Origin: Eimeria necatrix | Taxonomy: Eukaryota > Apicomplexa > Conoidasida > Eucoccidiorida > Eimeriidae | NCBI RefSeq assembly: GCF_000499385.1 | Contig: NW_013652013.1 | Location: forward strand, 1 to 10,350 | Length of the DNA stretch: 10,350 bases | Direction: 5' to 3' | In this document: positions 1 to 8,773 of the stretch, one piece after another | Layout: each line of letters opens with the position of its first letter | How positions within the stretch are numbered: position 1 is the first letter of the stretch | Program-made: the position numbers and the translations under genes | Notes under the pieces: generated by a model | Database searches by the model: none | What the model was told of the DNA's origin: nothing | Seen by the model: the letters and a program-made list of their open reading frames with translations, nothing else

Positions 1-1115
1 ACCAGCAAGCACGTGTAAACCCGCCACATGCAAGCGATGTTTGATCGACCAAGATGTCTATGAAATTCATTTCTGCAGTGCCTTGAAACATTCAGCGTGA
101 AGCTACGCAATATTCCTAAGTATGTTCCTTTCCAGAAAAGCATTCGTAGTGAGTCGTTAGGCGCCTCACCAATATACAGCTCAAGCCTTTCATCCCAGCT
201 GACGCGAAGTTCAAATATCTGGGCTCCACGAAAGCGCGCATAAAACACTTCCAGAAAATCGGTTCGAAGCTTCGCAGGCATGTAAAACTAAAGATGAAAG
301 TGAATACATGGGCGTATAATCCAAGCAATGATGCGTCGAACACTTCCGCACGCAAGAGTGCAGTGCAACCGAGCCACGCATAACTTTTCATGAAAAAGAG
401 CACTTTCCGAGAGTCGAAGATTGTTGGCTTCTCGGGTTTCGTTATCCAGCAGCATTCGTGAACCTGTTATTTGCAATTGCTCGAAGAACACCCAAAATTG
501 CATCGCGTCTGTACGGTAGCAAACGCCTACGTTGCTCTAGCGGCGCAATCTGCCGAAGAAACTGTCGATATTTGGACTAACTACAAAGCCAGCGACGTTA
601 TCCTGGCAAGCCTATGTGTTGCGTTAATGCAACGGTGCCCGGGTGCAAATAAAGCCTTTTACAACTTATTTTCTTTTGCAAATAAAACCCTTATGTACCC
701 CGTCCGTGGACCTGGAGGGCAATTGTGACCGACATTTCAACAGGAAGAGATTATAGAATAGGATTTTCATCGTGCAACATGTACTGTGGCTGTGCTCTTC
801 TACAAAACGCGTCCACGGCACACCTAAGCAACTATCCTTCCTACGTCGTAAGCAGAGAGCAAACCGTAGCTGACGGTAACGTGGCTCCTGCGCATCCAAA
901 GGACAATAAAAGGTGGAAAAAATCGAGCAACTAGGTCATGTCGCTTACATGCATGCCAGTATTTCATAGAAGCACATCTGAGAAAGACGCACACCAGGAA
1001 CTGCAACACATCCCGCATCAGCCCCGCTTTTCAGCATGAAATTTCAAAGAGAAGTCACGGTGGTAATCCTTCTGTCGCCGCAGGACTTTCGACGTTGCTT
1101 CATGGCTTTCAACCG
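1..1115. other. No recognisable gene
   Basis: Only short open frames under 100 codons on both strands, with no domain, signal peptide or repeat I can support. The stretch around 447-464 resembles 2479-2496 over 18 bases, with one mismatch. Confidence 0.6.
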
Positions 1116-1538
1116 TCAAGATCGACACGTTTTGTTTGTCATGTACTCAGGAAGATGCTTTCTATTGCTTCGGCAAAGGCACGTGATGCGCCACGTACCA
1201 TCTGTTCGGCATTCGCAGAGGCTCATACTCACAATAGTGTCTCGCGGATTGTTAGCAGCTAGACCCAATTTGATGCAATTCTTTTGAACTGGACCTACGT
1301 GTTCTGTAATTGGGTTAGCAAATATAAACAATCCATGTCTTTCCTCCGCCGAAGTTGAAGTCAAGCTGACCCTGTTATAGCTGCAACTCATTTGATTGTG
1401 TGTATTCAAAGCAATGCATGATATTTTCAACAGGTGTCTATCAAATGAGCTCAGCTGGCACGCCTGAAGAACTACCTGTCCGACAAGCGGATAGCGAAGT
1501 TTTTGGAAACGTTCTGTGGCAAATACAGTGCCACTTAC

Positions 1539-1736
1539 GCATATGCCGACTCCGGGCAAAAAGCAGGCGCACGTGGCATTACGGATATGCCAACGCACTT
1601 GCAGCGTCACTGAAAACCCCATTAAAAGCTTCAAAGGGCCTTGTTCGGCAATGCGTACGCGCGAAGAATCAATTTTCGCTGCGCCATCCAGCGAGCCAAC
1701 GTTATCCTCTGGCCCAGCAGGCCCAACGCTTCGCAT
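1539..1736 (-). CDS. Exon-like open frame ending at a GTAAGT donor (start of the longest frame)
   Basis: The longest ATG frame in the window runs minus-strand from 1736 to 1116 (206 codons). Its first 66 codons (1539-1736) look most protein-like: a Gly/Ala/Asp-rich start, then alternating hydrophobic and charged residues ending in W-H-I-R-N. They are followed exactly by GTAAGT (1538-1533), a consensus 5' splice donor. The remaining 140 codons are less convincing and could be intron. Upstream there is an in-frame TAA at 1761-1763. Plus-strand frames at 1400-1756 and 1516-1779 are also open here, so stop-free DNA is partly a base-composition effect. No family is recognised. Confidence 0.25.
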
Positions 1737-1779
1737 GTCATGCCTCGTACTGTTAAAACATTACTTAACCACAAGCTAA

Positions 1780-3482
1780 TTTAGCTACTAAGTGCCATTA
1801 CCTCTTTGTGGCGAATGATCAGAAAATTGGCAGATAACGATAGCACAAAAAAACGAAGCCACAAAAATAGCGTCCGTCGGATTGTGTTTCTTCCTTATTG
1901 GAAAAAATGAGACGCAATAAGCCAGCTTCTTCTGCAACGGGATTCTTGTCAAATCCATATCGTTTTCCAGATAGAGCAAAGCTCGATGCTTCCGCAAGTC
2001 CGGTTCACGTCTTGGCGAACCACAATCTTCCGCAATGCAATGCAAGTGTTTAATGCGTGGACGCAAGCTCCAACGGATATTCCAGCTGGCGCATTTCGAA
2101 ACAAAGTGTTTGTCAGTACAAACAAGATAGGAAAATCGAGGTGGCAGTACACTCATCACGTACCATTCCCTTCACAAGTCGCGACTCCAGTAACTGACTT
2201 AAATATTATGCGCTGCTGATGTTGTACCTCCTCCACCATCAGTGCTGCGTGGATAAAAACATGGTCGAGGGTAATAGTTGAGCTTTAGAATGGGATTATA
2301 GGAACGCTTGCAAGTATCAGGCCTATCCTAACCGGGCCATGTAGCACTCTTGGTTAATGTTATAGCTAGCGCACGCGAGCACCACGGCTTGCAGTGACTA
2401 AGCGTGATCAAATTTGCACGTCCTTTGCGGTACAGACACGCATGCAGATATGCGTTAAAGCATCCACTTTTCTACATTCAGCAGCATCCGTGAACCGCAC
2501 TAACATTACTCGCAGCAGCTTGCAGCGGACAGTTACTTCTGCCATTGAGGCGCTTTGACACCCAGAGCCTGGGATGAGTGAAATCGCACTTGGTTTCTTG
2601 CTGCTGTGTTACACTGATGAAATGGACAAGAATCGATTCCTCGACATCAGTGCGCATGTAGCAAGAATAAATGAGGGGACAATGCGCATTACGTACTCCA
2701 CTACGGAATTACATACCTTTTGGAAAACAACAGATTGTAGTCCACACGTTAACGGTAGAATTACTATGGAAAATTCTGAGATATTTCCTATTCGCATACC
2801 GCGTCAACTCCACTGTCTTGAGTGACGCAGTGTCGGCTGAGTGGCATCTGGTTCATACACTATACCAAGCTCTCGATTCTGTTTAGGGCGCAGAGGCTCG
2901 CGACTATGGAACAGTGTTTTATTAGACGTTGTCCCTATTATTCGCGTACTGACTGTAAGCGAAGCAAAACTGCAAAAAAAGGGTTGTGCTCCTCAGTTCT
3001 CTGAATTGGTAGAAATAGAATACGCCTAAGCTCGATACGCTTAGACAGCGAAAAAGCGTGAAACAATTGGTCTGGTGTGCGGGCTTGCCAGCCGGAAGAA
3101 GCTCTATCCACAAGCTCAGGAAGATGTGGTACATTGAGCTCCTTAAACGTATATTACACGCCACTAGATGGCAAAGTGCTGCTTGCAGAAAAAACTGCCG
3201 GGCTAGCATGTGTATTACAATTTGGGAAATGCCGCGGAAGACCGCACAGCAATACCCTTCAAGAACCAGCAGCTTTAAATCTATGGCTGTTCTGCAAAAG
3301 GGAAAGTTTGTTCGTAGTTGCCGAGAACAAGGCATGACAAACCTGCGGACTCTGGCCATAACGTGGCGCTGCGAATGCAGATCGAAGTGACAGCTTACAA
3401 CTGTTGCCATGTGCGCGATTGATGCCTGAAAGCTGGAGATGCAATTCTGCCGTACACCCGCAAGTTCAGGAATTGCGTACGA
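1780..3482. other. No recognisable gene
   Basis: Stops are dense between 2220 and 2570. Frames of up to 162 codons (minus strand 2922-3410) and 110 codons (plus strand 3058-3390) oppose each other at 2922-3410, and neither has a recognisable feature beyond hydrophobic runs on the minus strand. Confidence 0.55.
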
Positions 3483-3829
3483 ATGACCTACCTATTTGCT
3501 TCCACTGCTATGTGTCACAAGGCGCCAAAACATCACTTACTTCTGCAAGCTCCTTTTTTGCCAAAAAACATTGTCCAAACGCACAAAACGGAAGGAAATA
3601 ACAAGGACAAGGCACAATCTACTCAACACTGTCGGAAGGAAAATGGAGATAGTAATTGCATTATTGAAGGCAGTTGCAACCAGGAAGAAAAACAACAAAT
3701 CACTCCCTGGCCAAGCATGAAGCAGAGACATACACATCACGTACATCCCTACGTCACCCAGACCACTGAGGGTCCAATGAAAAGGTCTTCGCTGAAAAGC
3801 ATCCATTAATAAATGAACTCTAGACAGTA

Positions 3830-4042
3830 ATGCAAGCAGTTCCTGTAATGCAGGAAAAACAACCATCGATGCCACCATCGATGCAAAATCCCATAAACTT
3901 CGAAGCTGGACCTCGTTGCCCCTCTAAATCCAGAAAGAATAAAGGAAAAGCACCAAGCATTCCCCCGCTGAACCCAGTCCGCTCATGCAGCGTGCAGTTA
4001 ATCACAGAACACCCAGTTTCGCGCAGCGAGTACCACAAGTGA
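3830..4042 (+). CDS. Short proline- and lysine-rich open frame, low support
   Basis: A 70-codon ATG frame. The product is disordered-looking, with a P-S-M-P-P-S-M repeat and a basic stretch (K-S-R-K-N-K-G-K) before a second proline patch. The repeat comes from a 12-bp tandem duplication, CCATCGATGCCA then CCATCGATGCAA (3863-3886, 11 of 12 identical). A minus-strand frame of 94 codons (3820-4104) overlaps it fully, and C excess on this strand (17 C, 8 G in 3841-3900) argues somewhat for minus-strand sense. It may be neither. Confidence 0.15.
   Translation: MQAVPVMQEKQPSMPPSMQNPINFEAGPRCPSKSRKNKGKAPSIPPLNPVRSCSVQLITEHPVSRSEYHK
3863..3886 (+). repeat. 12-bp tandem duplication
   Basis: CCATCGATGCCA (3863-3874) is followed directly by CCATCGATGCAA (3875-3886), differing at one base. 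It is a small slippage duplication containing two ATCGAT palindromes. Confidence 0.8.
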
Positions 4043-4184
4043 AGCTGCTTGCTGCGGCCACAAGAGCATGACGTCGACGCCATCACTCGAAAATGCCGCA
4101 GCACTGCAGTGCCGAGCGCTCCTTTGCACTAAGGACTGCTCGTCCATTTGCCTTCTAGCGACGCCAGAATGTCAGACTGTGTTT

Positions 4185-4661
4185 TTATCTCTCGGAAAAT
4201 AGTGACGCGCATCGCGACAATGCAGCCTGTCTAGCAGGCAATCTGCAGGCACACTGCTTGCACACACGAACAACTAGTTCCACAGGGCGTGCAAGCGTGC
4301 AATTAGACTTGGCTGGCGCGACGCAGTGCTCGTTCGCATACGCCCAAATCTCTACAAAAAGCTGTGCGCACTCTTCAGAACTTAGCATGCCGTGTGCATG
4401 AATATCAATCAATGGCCTGGTGGAGTAATCGCAACTGCAGTGCTGGTAGACTGCAATGCTGCTGCAATTCTTGTTTGGATACGAACACGTCAGTGTGAGC
4501 ACACTGCCGTACATTGCGCGTCTTGTGGCTCCTGCGTTTGTCACTACAACAGAATTTCGCTGCTTCTTCGGCCCTCTGGAAAAAGCACAAGAAACACCAG
4601 TCCCGCACCAACCAACGACACAAACTGCAACCCAGTTGCCAGCCGCTGAACTTAAAGCATT
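4185..4661 (-). CDS. Cysteine-rich, Val/Ala/Ser-rich open frame (possible exon)
   Basis: Open for 159 codons between TAG at 4662-4664 and the terminal TAA; the first ATG is at 4514, giving 109 residues. The part before the ATG is small and hydrophobic (many V, A, G, S) with several cysteines, and the rest has cysteines at fairly regular spacing, including C-S-C and C-x2-C-x-C. This composition suits an extracellular disulfide-bonded protein. If it is an exon, translation could enter upstream of the ATG. A competing minus-strand frame (4405-4761) is also cysteine-rich, so part of the signal comes from frequent TGC in the DNA. Plus-strand C exceeds G nearby, which favours minus-strand sense. 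No family is recognised. Confidence 0.28.
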   Translation of the reverse strand, partial: NALSSAAGNWVAVCVVGWCGTGVSCAFSRGPKKQRNSVVVTNAGATRRAMYGSVLTLTCSYPNKNCSSIAVYQHCSCDYSTRPLIDIHAHGMLSSEECAQLFVEIWAYANEHCVAPAKSNCTLARPVELVVRVCKQCACRLPARQAALSRCASLFSER

Positions 4662-4761
4662 CTACGTTTTCGTGTCGAGAAAAGATTAAACAGTGCTTGA
4701 AGTGAAGCATCTTGCTTTGGCGCTGCTCAATCACGCACTTTCTGCACCACAAAGTACTATG
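4405..4761 (-). CDS. Competing cysteine-rich open frame (probably a shadow or alternative exon)
   Basis: Open from the stop at 4762-4764 to TGA at the left end. It has about a dozen cysteines with C-x2-C pairs (W-C-R-K-C near the start, then C-S-L-C and C-F-L-C), plus many Lys, Arg, Gln and aromatic residues. The first ATG is 14 codons after the first TTG. It overlaps the 4185-4661 frame in another register; both cannot be real over the shared bases. It could be an exon upstream of that frame if spliced near 4660. It is listed because the C-x2-C pairs resemble a metal-binding protein, but no known zinc-finger spacing is met. Confidence 0.15.
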   Translation of the reverse strand, partial: HSTLWCRKCVIEQRQSKMLHFKHCLIFSRHENVECFKFSGWQLGCSLCRWLVRDWCFLCFFQRAEEAAKFCCSDKRRSHKTRNVRQCAHTDVFVSKQELQQHCSLPALQLRLLHQAID

Positions 4762-4908
4762 TCACTAAGAGCAGCCGAAAATGCAGAATGGCCGACTTTA
4801 CCCTGGTCCAATGCTCGGGGTCCTCCACGAAACGCATGAACCGCACGTCCTCTGCTGACACAGTGAACGCCTGGTTCTGGCATATCACCATGCATGTACG
4901 TCCATATC

Positions 4909-5298
4909 TCAAACGCTCACGGCAATAAACGGACTATCGGCTGCTACACTTTGATTGCTCAAAATGTCGAAGCTATTTAGCCTACGTGAGCTATTCCGCA
5001 GTGCTATACGGAAATCAGGCCCACACTTCTGCACTCCCACTGCGCATCGAACGCACTGGGCAAATATCCCTTCGGTGCATGAGCAGGTTCGAGCTGCAGT
5101 AATACATGTTTTTTGAGCCACATGCAACTCACAAAAGCGAAGTTTCTGCCAGCACAAATATTGGCAACGGCACCACAAGTGAGCATTCTCGCACCTTCCG
5201 GGAATGCCATGCATTTCGCACTGAGCCTCCCCGTCAAGGTCTTCCAGCTCGCACACAACAATAGCGGACTCACAACATCCGAACCTTGTCAGTCGCTT
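4909..5298 (-). CDS. Cysteine-rich open frame, 129 codons (possible exon)
   Basis: Open from TGA at 5299-5301 to the TGA ending at 4909. About 17 cysteines fall in the first 95 codons, including a C-C pair, C-x-C pairs (C-R-C, C-S-C) and a C-x2-C pair. An acidic segment (E-L-E-D-L-D-G-E) precedes the densest part, and the last 35 residues lack cysteine. The first ATG lies about 29 codons in, so this would be an internal exon or would start further upstream; AG acceptor-like sites occur near 5284 and 5270. A second minus-strand frame (5004-5273) has seven cysteines in the same DNA, a warning that TGC abundance inflates the signal. Lines 5221-5280 have 24 C and 10 G on the plus strand, favouring minus-strand sense. 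No family is recognised. Confidence 0.28.
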   Translation of the reverse strand, partial: KRLTRFGCCESAIVVCELEDLDGEAQCEMHGIPGRCENAHLWCRCQYLCWQKLRFCELHVAQKTCITAARTCSCTEGIFAQCVRCAVGVQKCGPDFRIALRNSSRRLNSFDILSNQSVAADSPFIAVSV

Positions 5299-5301
5299 TC
5301 A

Positions 5302-7204
5302 AACATTCGTTTGAAGAAGCGCGAAGGCGCTGCCGGGTGTCTCTGAGGCCAGTGGTAGGTTTCCTTCATAATTAATGTAAACTCTCGCATGCGTGAGGCA
5401 GAAGGCATGCGCTCAAGCAAGGTTTTTTTAAAGTGCACCTCTTCTCGTAGATTTATTTTTTACTCCGTCTTGGCGTTCTAAATGTCCTTTAAGAAAGGGA
5501 GTAGCACCAGGGGAAATTCAGACTGCGCCGTTGTTGAGTAACTACACGGGCTAATTGCGCAACATACAGGGGACGACAATATCAAGACTCAACGTTGTGA
5601 AATCGATGCAGCCATTGTGTCGCCTTTTGTTCGCAGCATGTGTGCACGCACTGTACTGCGTGCCAGCGTGCAAGGTCTCACAATGCACAGACGTACGTGG
5701 CATTACGCGACATTTATTTCGCGTGGTGCATGTGCAAAGCCATAGAGCCCTTTCGTAGGCCCCACGCGCTTCCCCGTGGTTCGCCATTTATTTCAAAAAG
5801 CCCACTTAGGCCGAAAGTGTACCCACTTAGGCCCAAGACACAGTTGCATTGGGCACCAACAAGTCGAAAACTTCAGGGAGCCGTAAACCATAGTAGTGTG
5901 TAATAAGCTGCATTGTTCATACTGATACTTGATCAAATATATTGCAGATGAATCTTAAGGAAGGAACAATGTTGGGAGTAGCAGTACCGGTGTGAGTCCT
6001 TCAGCTTCCTTGGGCTAGCGGTTTGAATCCCGTTCGCTGCACGTGTGGAAGTTTTTAGCTTAATTGATGACCTTCTCAATTACTGAGCGTCACTAAATTT
6101 GCATTGCCAGTACCAAGGCTTCCTTGATACTCCACAGTTTGATACTATGTTCATGCACTTCGGCCACCTTACCATTTCCCTGTTTTAGTCTTTGCACAGA
6201 GCCACGATTTTCCAAAGGTCTGCACGAAGCAGGAAATGAGATGCATCAACGTGCATTGATACCAATGCCCTGGGCCATAACTTGATATTGTACTACGTGG
6301 AAAATGCCCTTTGGCAGGCTGCTGGCTGTGGCCTGTAGAAGGCTTTGCAAGCAAATCATGAAAACCATTCAGATATTTACGGGCGCTACATAGGCAACAG
6401 ACGTGACAGAATTACAGAATTACTCCACAACATGCTTTTAAGATTACAGGCCAGGCGTTTTGTGCTAGTGCGATACTAAGAATGCTGGCTGCTGACCCGA
6501 CGCCTGAAATCGCACTCCCGCGAGTGACTCTTGCGCAGAAAAGAAAACGATAGAGCAAAATGTCCACTTTCCATGGAGTGTAGTGTTGGCAGCTATACTA
6601 GCAACACAGCTAAAGAGGCATTGAAGAGTTGATGAGCCTTCCGGAAGACCACACAAGCCTGACCGCATTCCAAGTTTCCGCAAAGCAGGGAGCACTCCAC
6701 GCAGCAAGGGAAGCAGCATTGGTCTCATGAAGTGAACGGCTTACCCAACGGTATAATGCTACTGCCTTATCTGCCTCGCGGCATTCTCCACAGAGTCTAA
6801 AGCACACTGGTTTGTTTGGTCTCATTCTGCAAACCCACATGGAGAATCTTCCGCAGCACTGCTTAGAATTATTATCAAGGTGTCTGGCGATAGGCTATAC
6901 CTGGCACTGAAAAAACGCAATCGCCGGTGTAAATAGGGAAAGAATATTTTCTAGGTGATGCTTCTTCTGCCAAAGTCAGTCCCTTGAGGAAAAGCCAGCT
7001 TCTCGCATGTGATACTTCGTGAAAGGCTGCAGATTGCGGACTAAACGCAGTGCTATCGCGTCGCGTTGAAGGCCGGGAGTTCATCCTTACCCGCCGAATG
7101 GCTAACAACGTTTTCTCCAGATAGCCGTTGCCAGTGTAGCAAGCGAATTTCACCGATATAGAAGCTGCGTTTCAGCGAAAATCTCATGAAGATCATATGC
7201 ATGG
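5302..7204. other. Mostly non-coding stretch
   Basis: Apart from the tRNA-like unit there is AT-rich, stop-dense DNA (5350-5550 and 5890-6470). Weak minus-strand frames lie at 6465-6728 (starting M-R-P-M-L-L-P-L-L, weakly signal-like) and 6875-7153; they could be further exons of a minus-strand gene but have no independent support. Confidence 0.5.
5972..6056 (+). ncRNA. Degenerate tRNA-like Pol III unit (possible SINE or pseudo-tRNA)
   Basis: An A-box-like TAGCAGTACCGG (5979-5990) and a strong B box GGTTTGAATCC (6020-6030, 10 of 11 to GGTTCGANTCC) are spaced as in a tRNA gene, and a T5 run (6052-6056) lies 22 bases past the B box as a Pol III terminator would. The cloverleaf fails: the T stem has about 3 of 5 pairs, the acceptor arms about 4 of 7, and no D stem forms. 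It is therefore not a working tRNA. A tRNA-derived SINE, a decayed tRNA or chance remain possible. Confidence 0.3.
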
Positions 7205-7582
7205 CTAGATTGCTGGTACTGCCCTGCCCTCCCTGAACTCCGCCCGTGGACCTACGGAACAAGGAAATTTGCCGGCAGCCGACAAAGATCGCCCACGTTG
7301 ACCGTTTATTTTTCCGATCGAATAGGGCCTTAAAGAGATGTAGCAGTGCAGGATGATGAATCCCACAGCCACTGAGATTGACAACAATGCCAGAGCCCTG
7401 ATGAAAGTAGTATTGTGACGCTTTCCCATTACTCCTGAGAGGTTATGATGCTTCACCGATGTTTCATTTTCCTGAGTATGTGCGCTCATCGTGATATGAT
7501 AGGCACGTTCTGCTTCGAGGACAGTGTTGGCTCCACTAGCGGCGAGGACGCAAGTGGACATTATAAAAAACAAGCAGCTCAT
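7205..7582 (-). CDS. Candidate secreted or single-pass membrane protein, 125 residues
   Basis: A minus-strand frame from ATG at 7582 to TAG. Residues 3-16 are hydrophobic and look like a signal peptide, with a small-residue cleavage site near residue 18 (S-G-A). The next 40 residues are polar with three N-glycosylation sequons (N39-E-T, N47-L-S, N57-T-T). Residues 63-82 form one good transmembrane segment, followed by a basic tail (R-P-Y, K, R, R-G-R). The start has A at -3; a second ATG lies at codon 8. The frame is open 10 codons further upstream without another ATG. This layout is common for secreted and dense-granule-type proteins of coccidia, but no homology is claimed. It could be a first exon with the tail read into an intron. 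Plus-strand frames overlap it (7445-7759, 7524-7832) and are the main alternatives. Confidence 0.35.
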   Translation of the reverse strand: MSCLFFIMSTCVLAASGANTVLEAERAYHITMSAHTQENETSVKHHNLSGVMGKRHNTTFIRALALLSISVAVGFIILHCYISLRPYSIGKINGQRGRSLSAAGKFPCSVGPRAEFREGRAVPAI

Positions 7583-7612
7583 ATTTGGCAACACGAACAG
7601 AGGGAAAAACAC

Positions 7613-8494
7613 ACTTTGTCGTTATTTAGAACAATTCAAATTAGTCATTTGCAGGGAGGCATGCTTTTTCCGTACTGTGATCCTCAATGGACCATCCCGT
7701 CGCGTTGTCATGGTGGCCCAATGGCCCGGAACCTCCGGCCAACGCAGACTGGAAACTAATTCCGAAAAGCTAAGCGCACAGTTCTACTTTCCAGTGTCTT
7801 ATGTACAGCATAAAAAACCATTTCACGAATAATGTGTTTGCGGTGTATAAATCGTCGTGTCTCCCTGCATCTTGCCAGCCATTCCAAGCTCGCAAACTAG
7901 TCGTGCCGCACTTGTATTGCATGTGTGCCAAGACGCTTCAAAATGTTTCCTCAGCTCAGCTCATCGTAAACCTACAGTTGAGACTTTTGGGAAAGTAGAA
8001 TGCTACAGAATGAAAGCCTGACCCTTTTGCAGTGGCAACTCTTTAACTCAGTTTCTACTCAGGAGCTGAGAAAAGGGAACAATGGATCTAGGACGTTGCT
8101 GTCATGGAATACGGAGCGGCATTCACAAAGAGCCATAAAAGCGCATAACATGCGTGATATTCTGGCTGTTGGAGTCAATCTTTTGTAGTGTATTAGGCGT
8201 TGTCAAGGGCCGCAGAGTCCGTACTGAGCAACGCAGCACTCTTGAGCGCTGAGCAGCATGATTGAGGGCTATCTCGCTGCTTTTCTGCAGCATATACGTG
8301 GGAATTCAAATATGAATTACATGACCTTGCACCTACCGCCGCAACGAAAGCATATATCCCTGCGTCACGTTCGCGTTGCGAATGACCTATGCGGCCCCAA
8401 AGTCAATATTCATCGAATTCAATGCACTTTTACCACGGAACTGTTAAATAATGATTTGGACAGTTAAATCACGATTTTCGCCGTCTACCATAAC
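7613..8494. other. No recognisable gene left of the telomere-like tract
   Basis: Three short plus-strand ATG frames of 62-69 codons (7801-7998, 8000-8188, 8258-8467) lie one after another. None has a recognisable domain. The last ends 28 bases before the heptamers begin. Confidence 0.5.
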
Positions 8495-8735
8495 GGTTTA
8501 GGGTTTAGGGTTTAGGGTTTAGAGCTTAGGAATTTAGGGTTTAAGGTTTAGTGTTTAGGGTTTACGCTTTAGAGTTTAGGGATTAAGGGTTTAAGGTACA
8601 GTGTTTATGGTTTAGGGTTTAGGGATTTAGGGTTTAGTGTTTAGTGTTTAGGGTTTAGGGTTTTAGGGTTTAGGGTTTAGGGTTTAGGGTTTAGGGTTTA
8701 GGGTTTAGGGTTCGGGGTTTAGGGTTTCGGGTTTC
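8495..8735 (+). repeat. Interstitial telomere-like TTTAGGG (GGGTTTA) array
   Basis: About 35 head-to-tail heptamers of GGGTTTA with the G-rich strand on the plus strand. The left part (8519-8650) carries many variants, such as GAGCTTA, GTGTTTA, CGCTTTA and octamers with an extra A or T. From 8651 the array is nearly regular: GGGTTTA, one octamer GGGTTTTA, then six consecutive perfect GGGTTTA units (8666-8707), and finally GGGTTCG, GGGTTTA and two GGGTTTC units. TTTAGGG is the known telomere repeat of apicomplexans, most plants, many algae and dinoflagellates. The G strand points right, so a real chromosome end would lie to the right, yet ordinary sequence continues to the window end. The tract is therefore internal: an old end, a repaired break, or a dispersed telomere-like repeat as described for Eimeria. 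A misjoined assembly is the main alternative. Confidence 0.97.
8521..8620 (+). repeat. 50-bp higher-order duplication inside the telomere-like array
   Basis: Bases 8521-8570 and 8571-8620 align without gaps at 42 of 50 positions. The shared variants are the informative part: both copies start AGAG(C/T)TTAGG, both have an extra base before TTAGGG or TAAGGG, and both contain TTAAGGT and GTGTTTA at the same offset. A set of seven heptamers plus one base was therefore duplicated after it had already accumulated variants. This fits unequal exchange or replication slippage in an old tract rather than fresh telomerase addition. Confidence 0.85.
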
Positions 8736-8773
8736 ACAGCGCCATTGACATGGCGCTGTGCGCCATGTCAATG
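8735..8773. repeat. Compound inverted repeat at the right border of the telomere-like array
   Basis: Two overlapping perfect inverted repeats share the same DNA. The first pairs 8735-8745 (CACAGCGCCAT) with 8750-8760 (ATGGCGCTGTG): 11 bp with a TGAC loop. The second pairs 8743-8756 (CATTGACATGGCGC) with 8760-8773 (GCGCCATGTCAATG): 14 bp with a TGT spacer. They cannot form at once. The first begins at the last base of the final heptamer, so it marks the exact junction. It may be a scar of fold-back repair, a protein-binding palindrome, or the edge of a dispersed element. No function is known to me. Confidence 0.9.

Noticed and set aside
1400..1779. Plus-strand frames opposite the minus-strand candidate, including a third frame that begins after an AG and contains K-R-I-A-K-F-L-E
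   Set aside because: Three overlapping frames are open in the same DNA, so at most one is real. None of the plus-strand frames has a recognisable motif, and the third has no ATG and a TGA at each end.
447..2496. 18-base near repeat (447-464 and 2479-2496, one mismatch)
   Set aside because: Similarity falls off quickly on both sides; a match of this size is only mildly unusual in 10 kb and no third copy was seen.
3537..3878. Minus-strand frame with two hydrophobic segments resembling a membrane protein
   Set aside because: It is the exact antisense of a lysine-, glutamine- and histidine-rich plus-strand frame (3483-3809), which makes hydrophobic codons on the other strand automatically; no independent support.
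1571..5707. 13-base identical segment ACGTGGCATTACG at 1571-1583 and 5695-5707
   Set aside because: About one such match is expected by chance in a window of this size, and flanks do not align.
5979..6030. A functional tRNA gene
   Set aside because: Box spacing fits but the D, T and acceptor stems do not pair, so it is listed only as a degenerate Pol III-like unit.
7524..7832. Apparent P-loop G-N-T-N-R-G-K-N-T in a plus-strand frame
   Set aside because: The residue after G-K is N rather than S or T, and there is no Walker B or other GTPase/ATPase motif in 102 codons. A chance resemblance is likelier.
8495..8735. A true chromosome end or a CRISPR-like array
   Set aside because: Non-telomeric DNA continues for 1.6 kb past the tract, and there are no spacers; the units are tandem heptamers.
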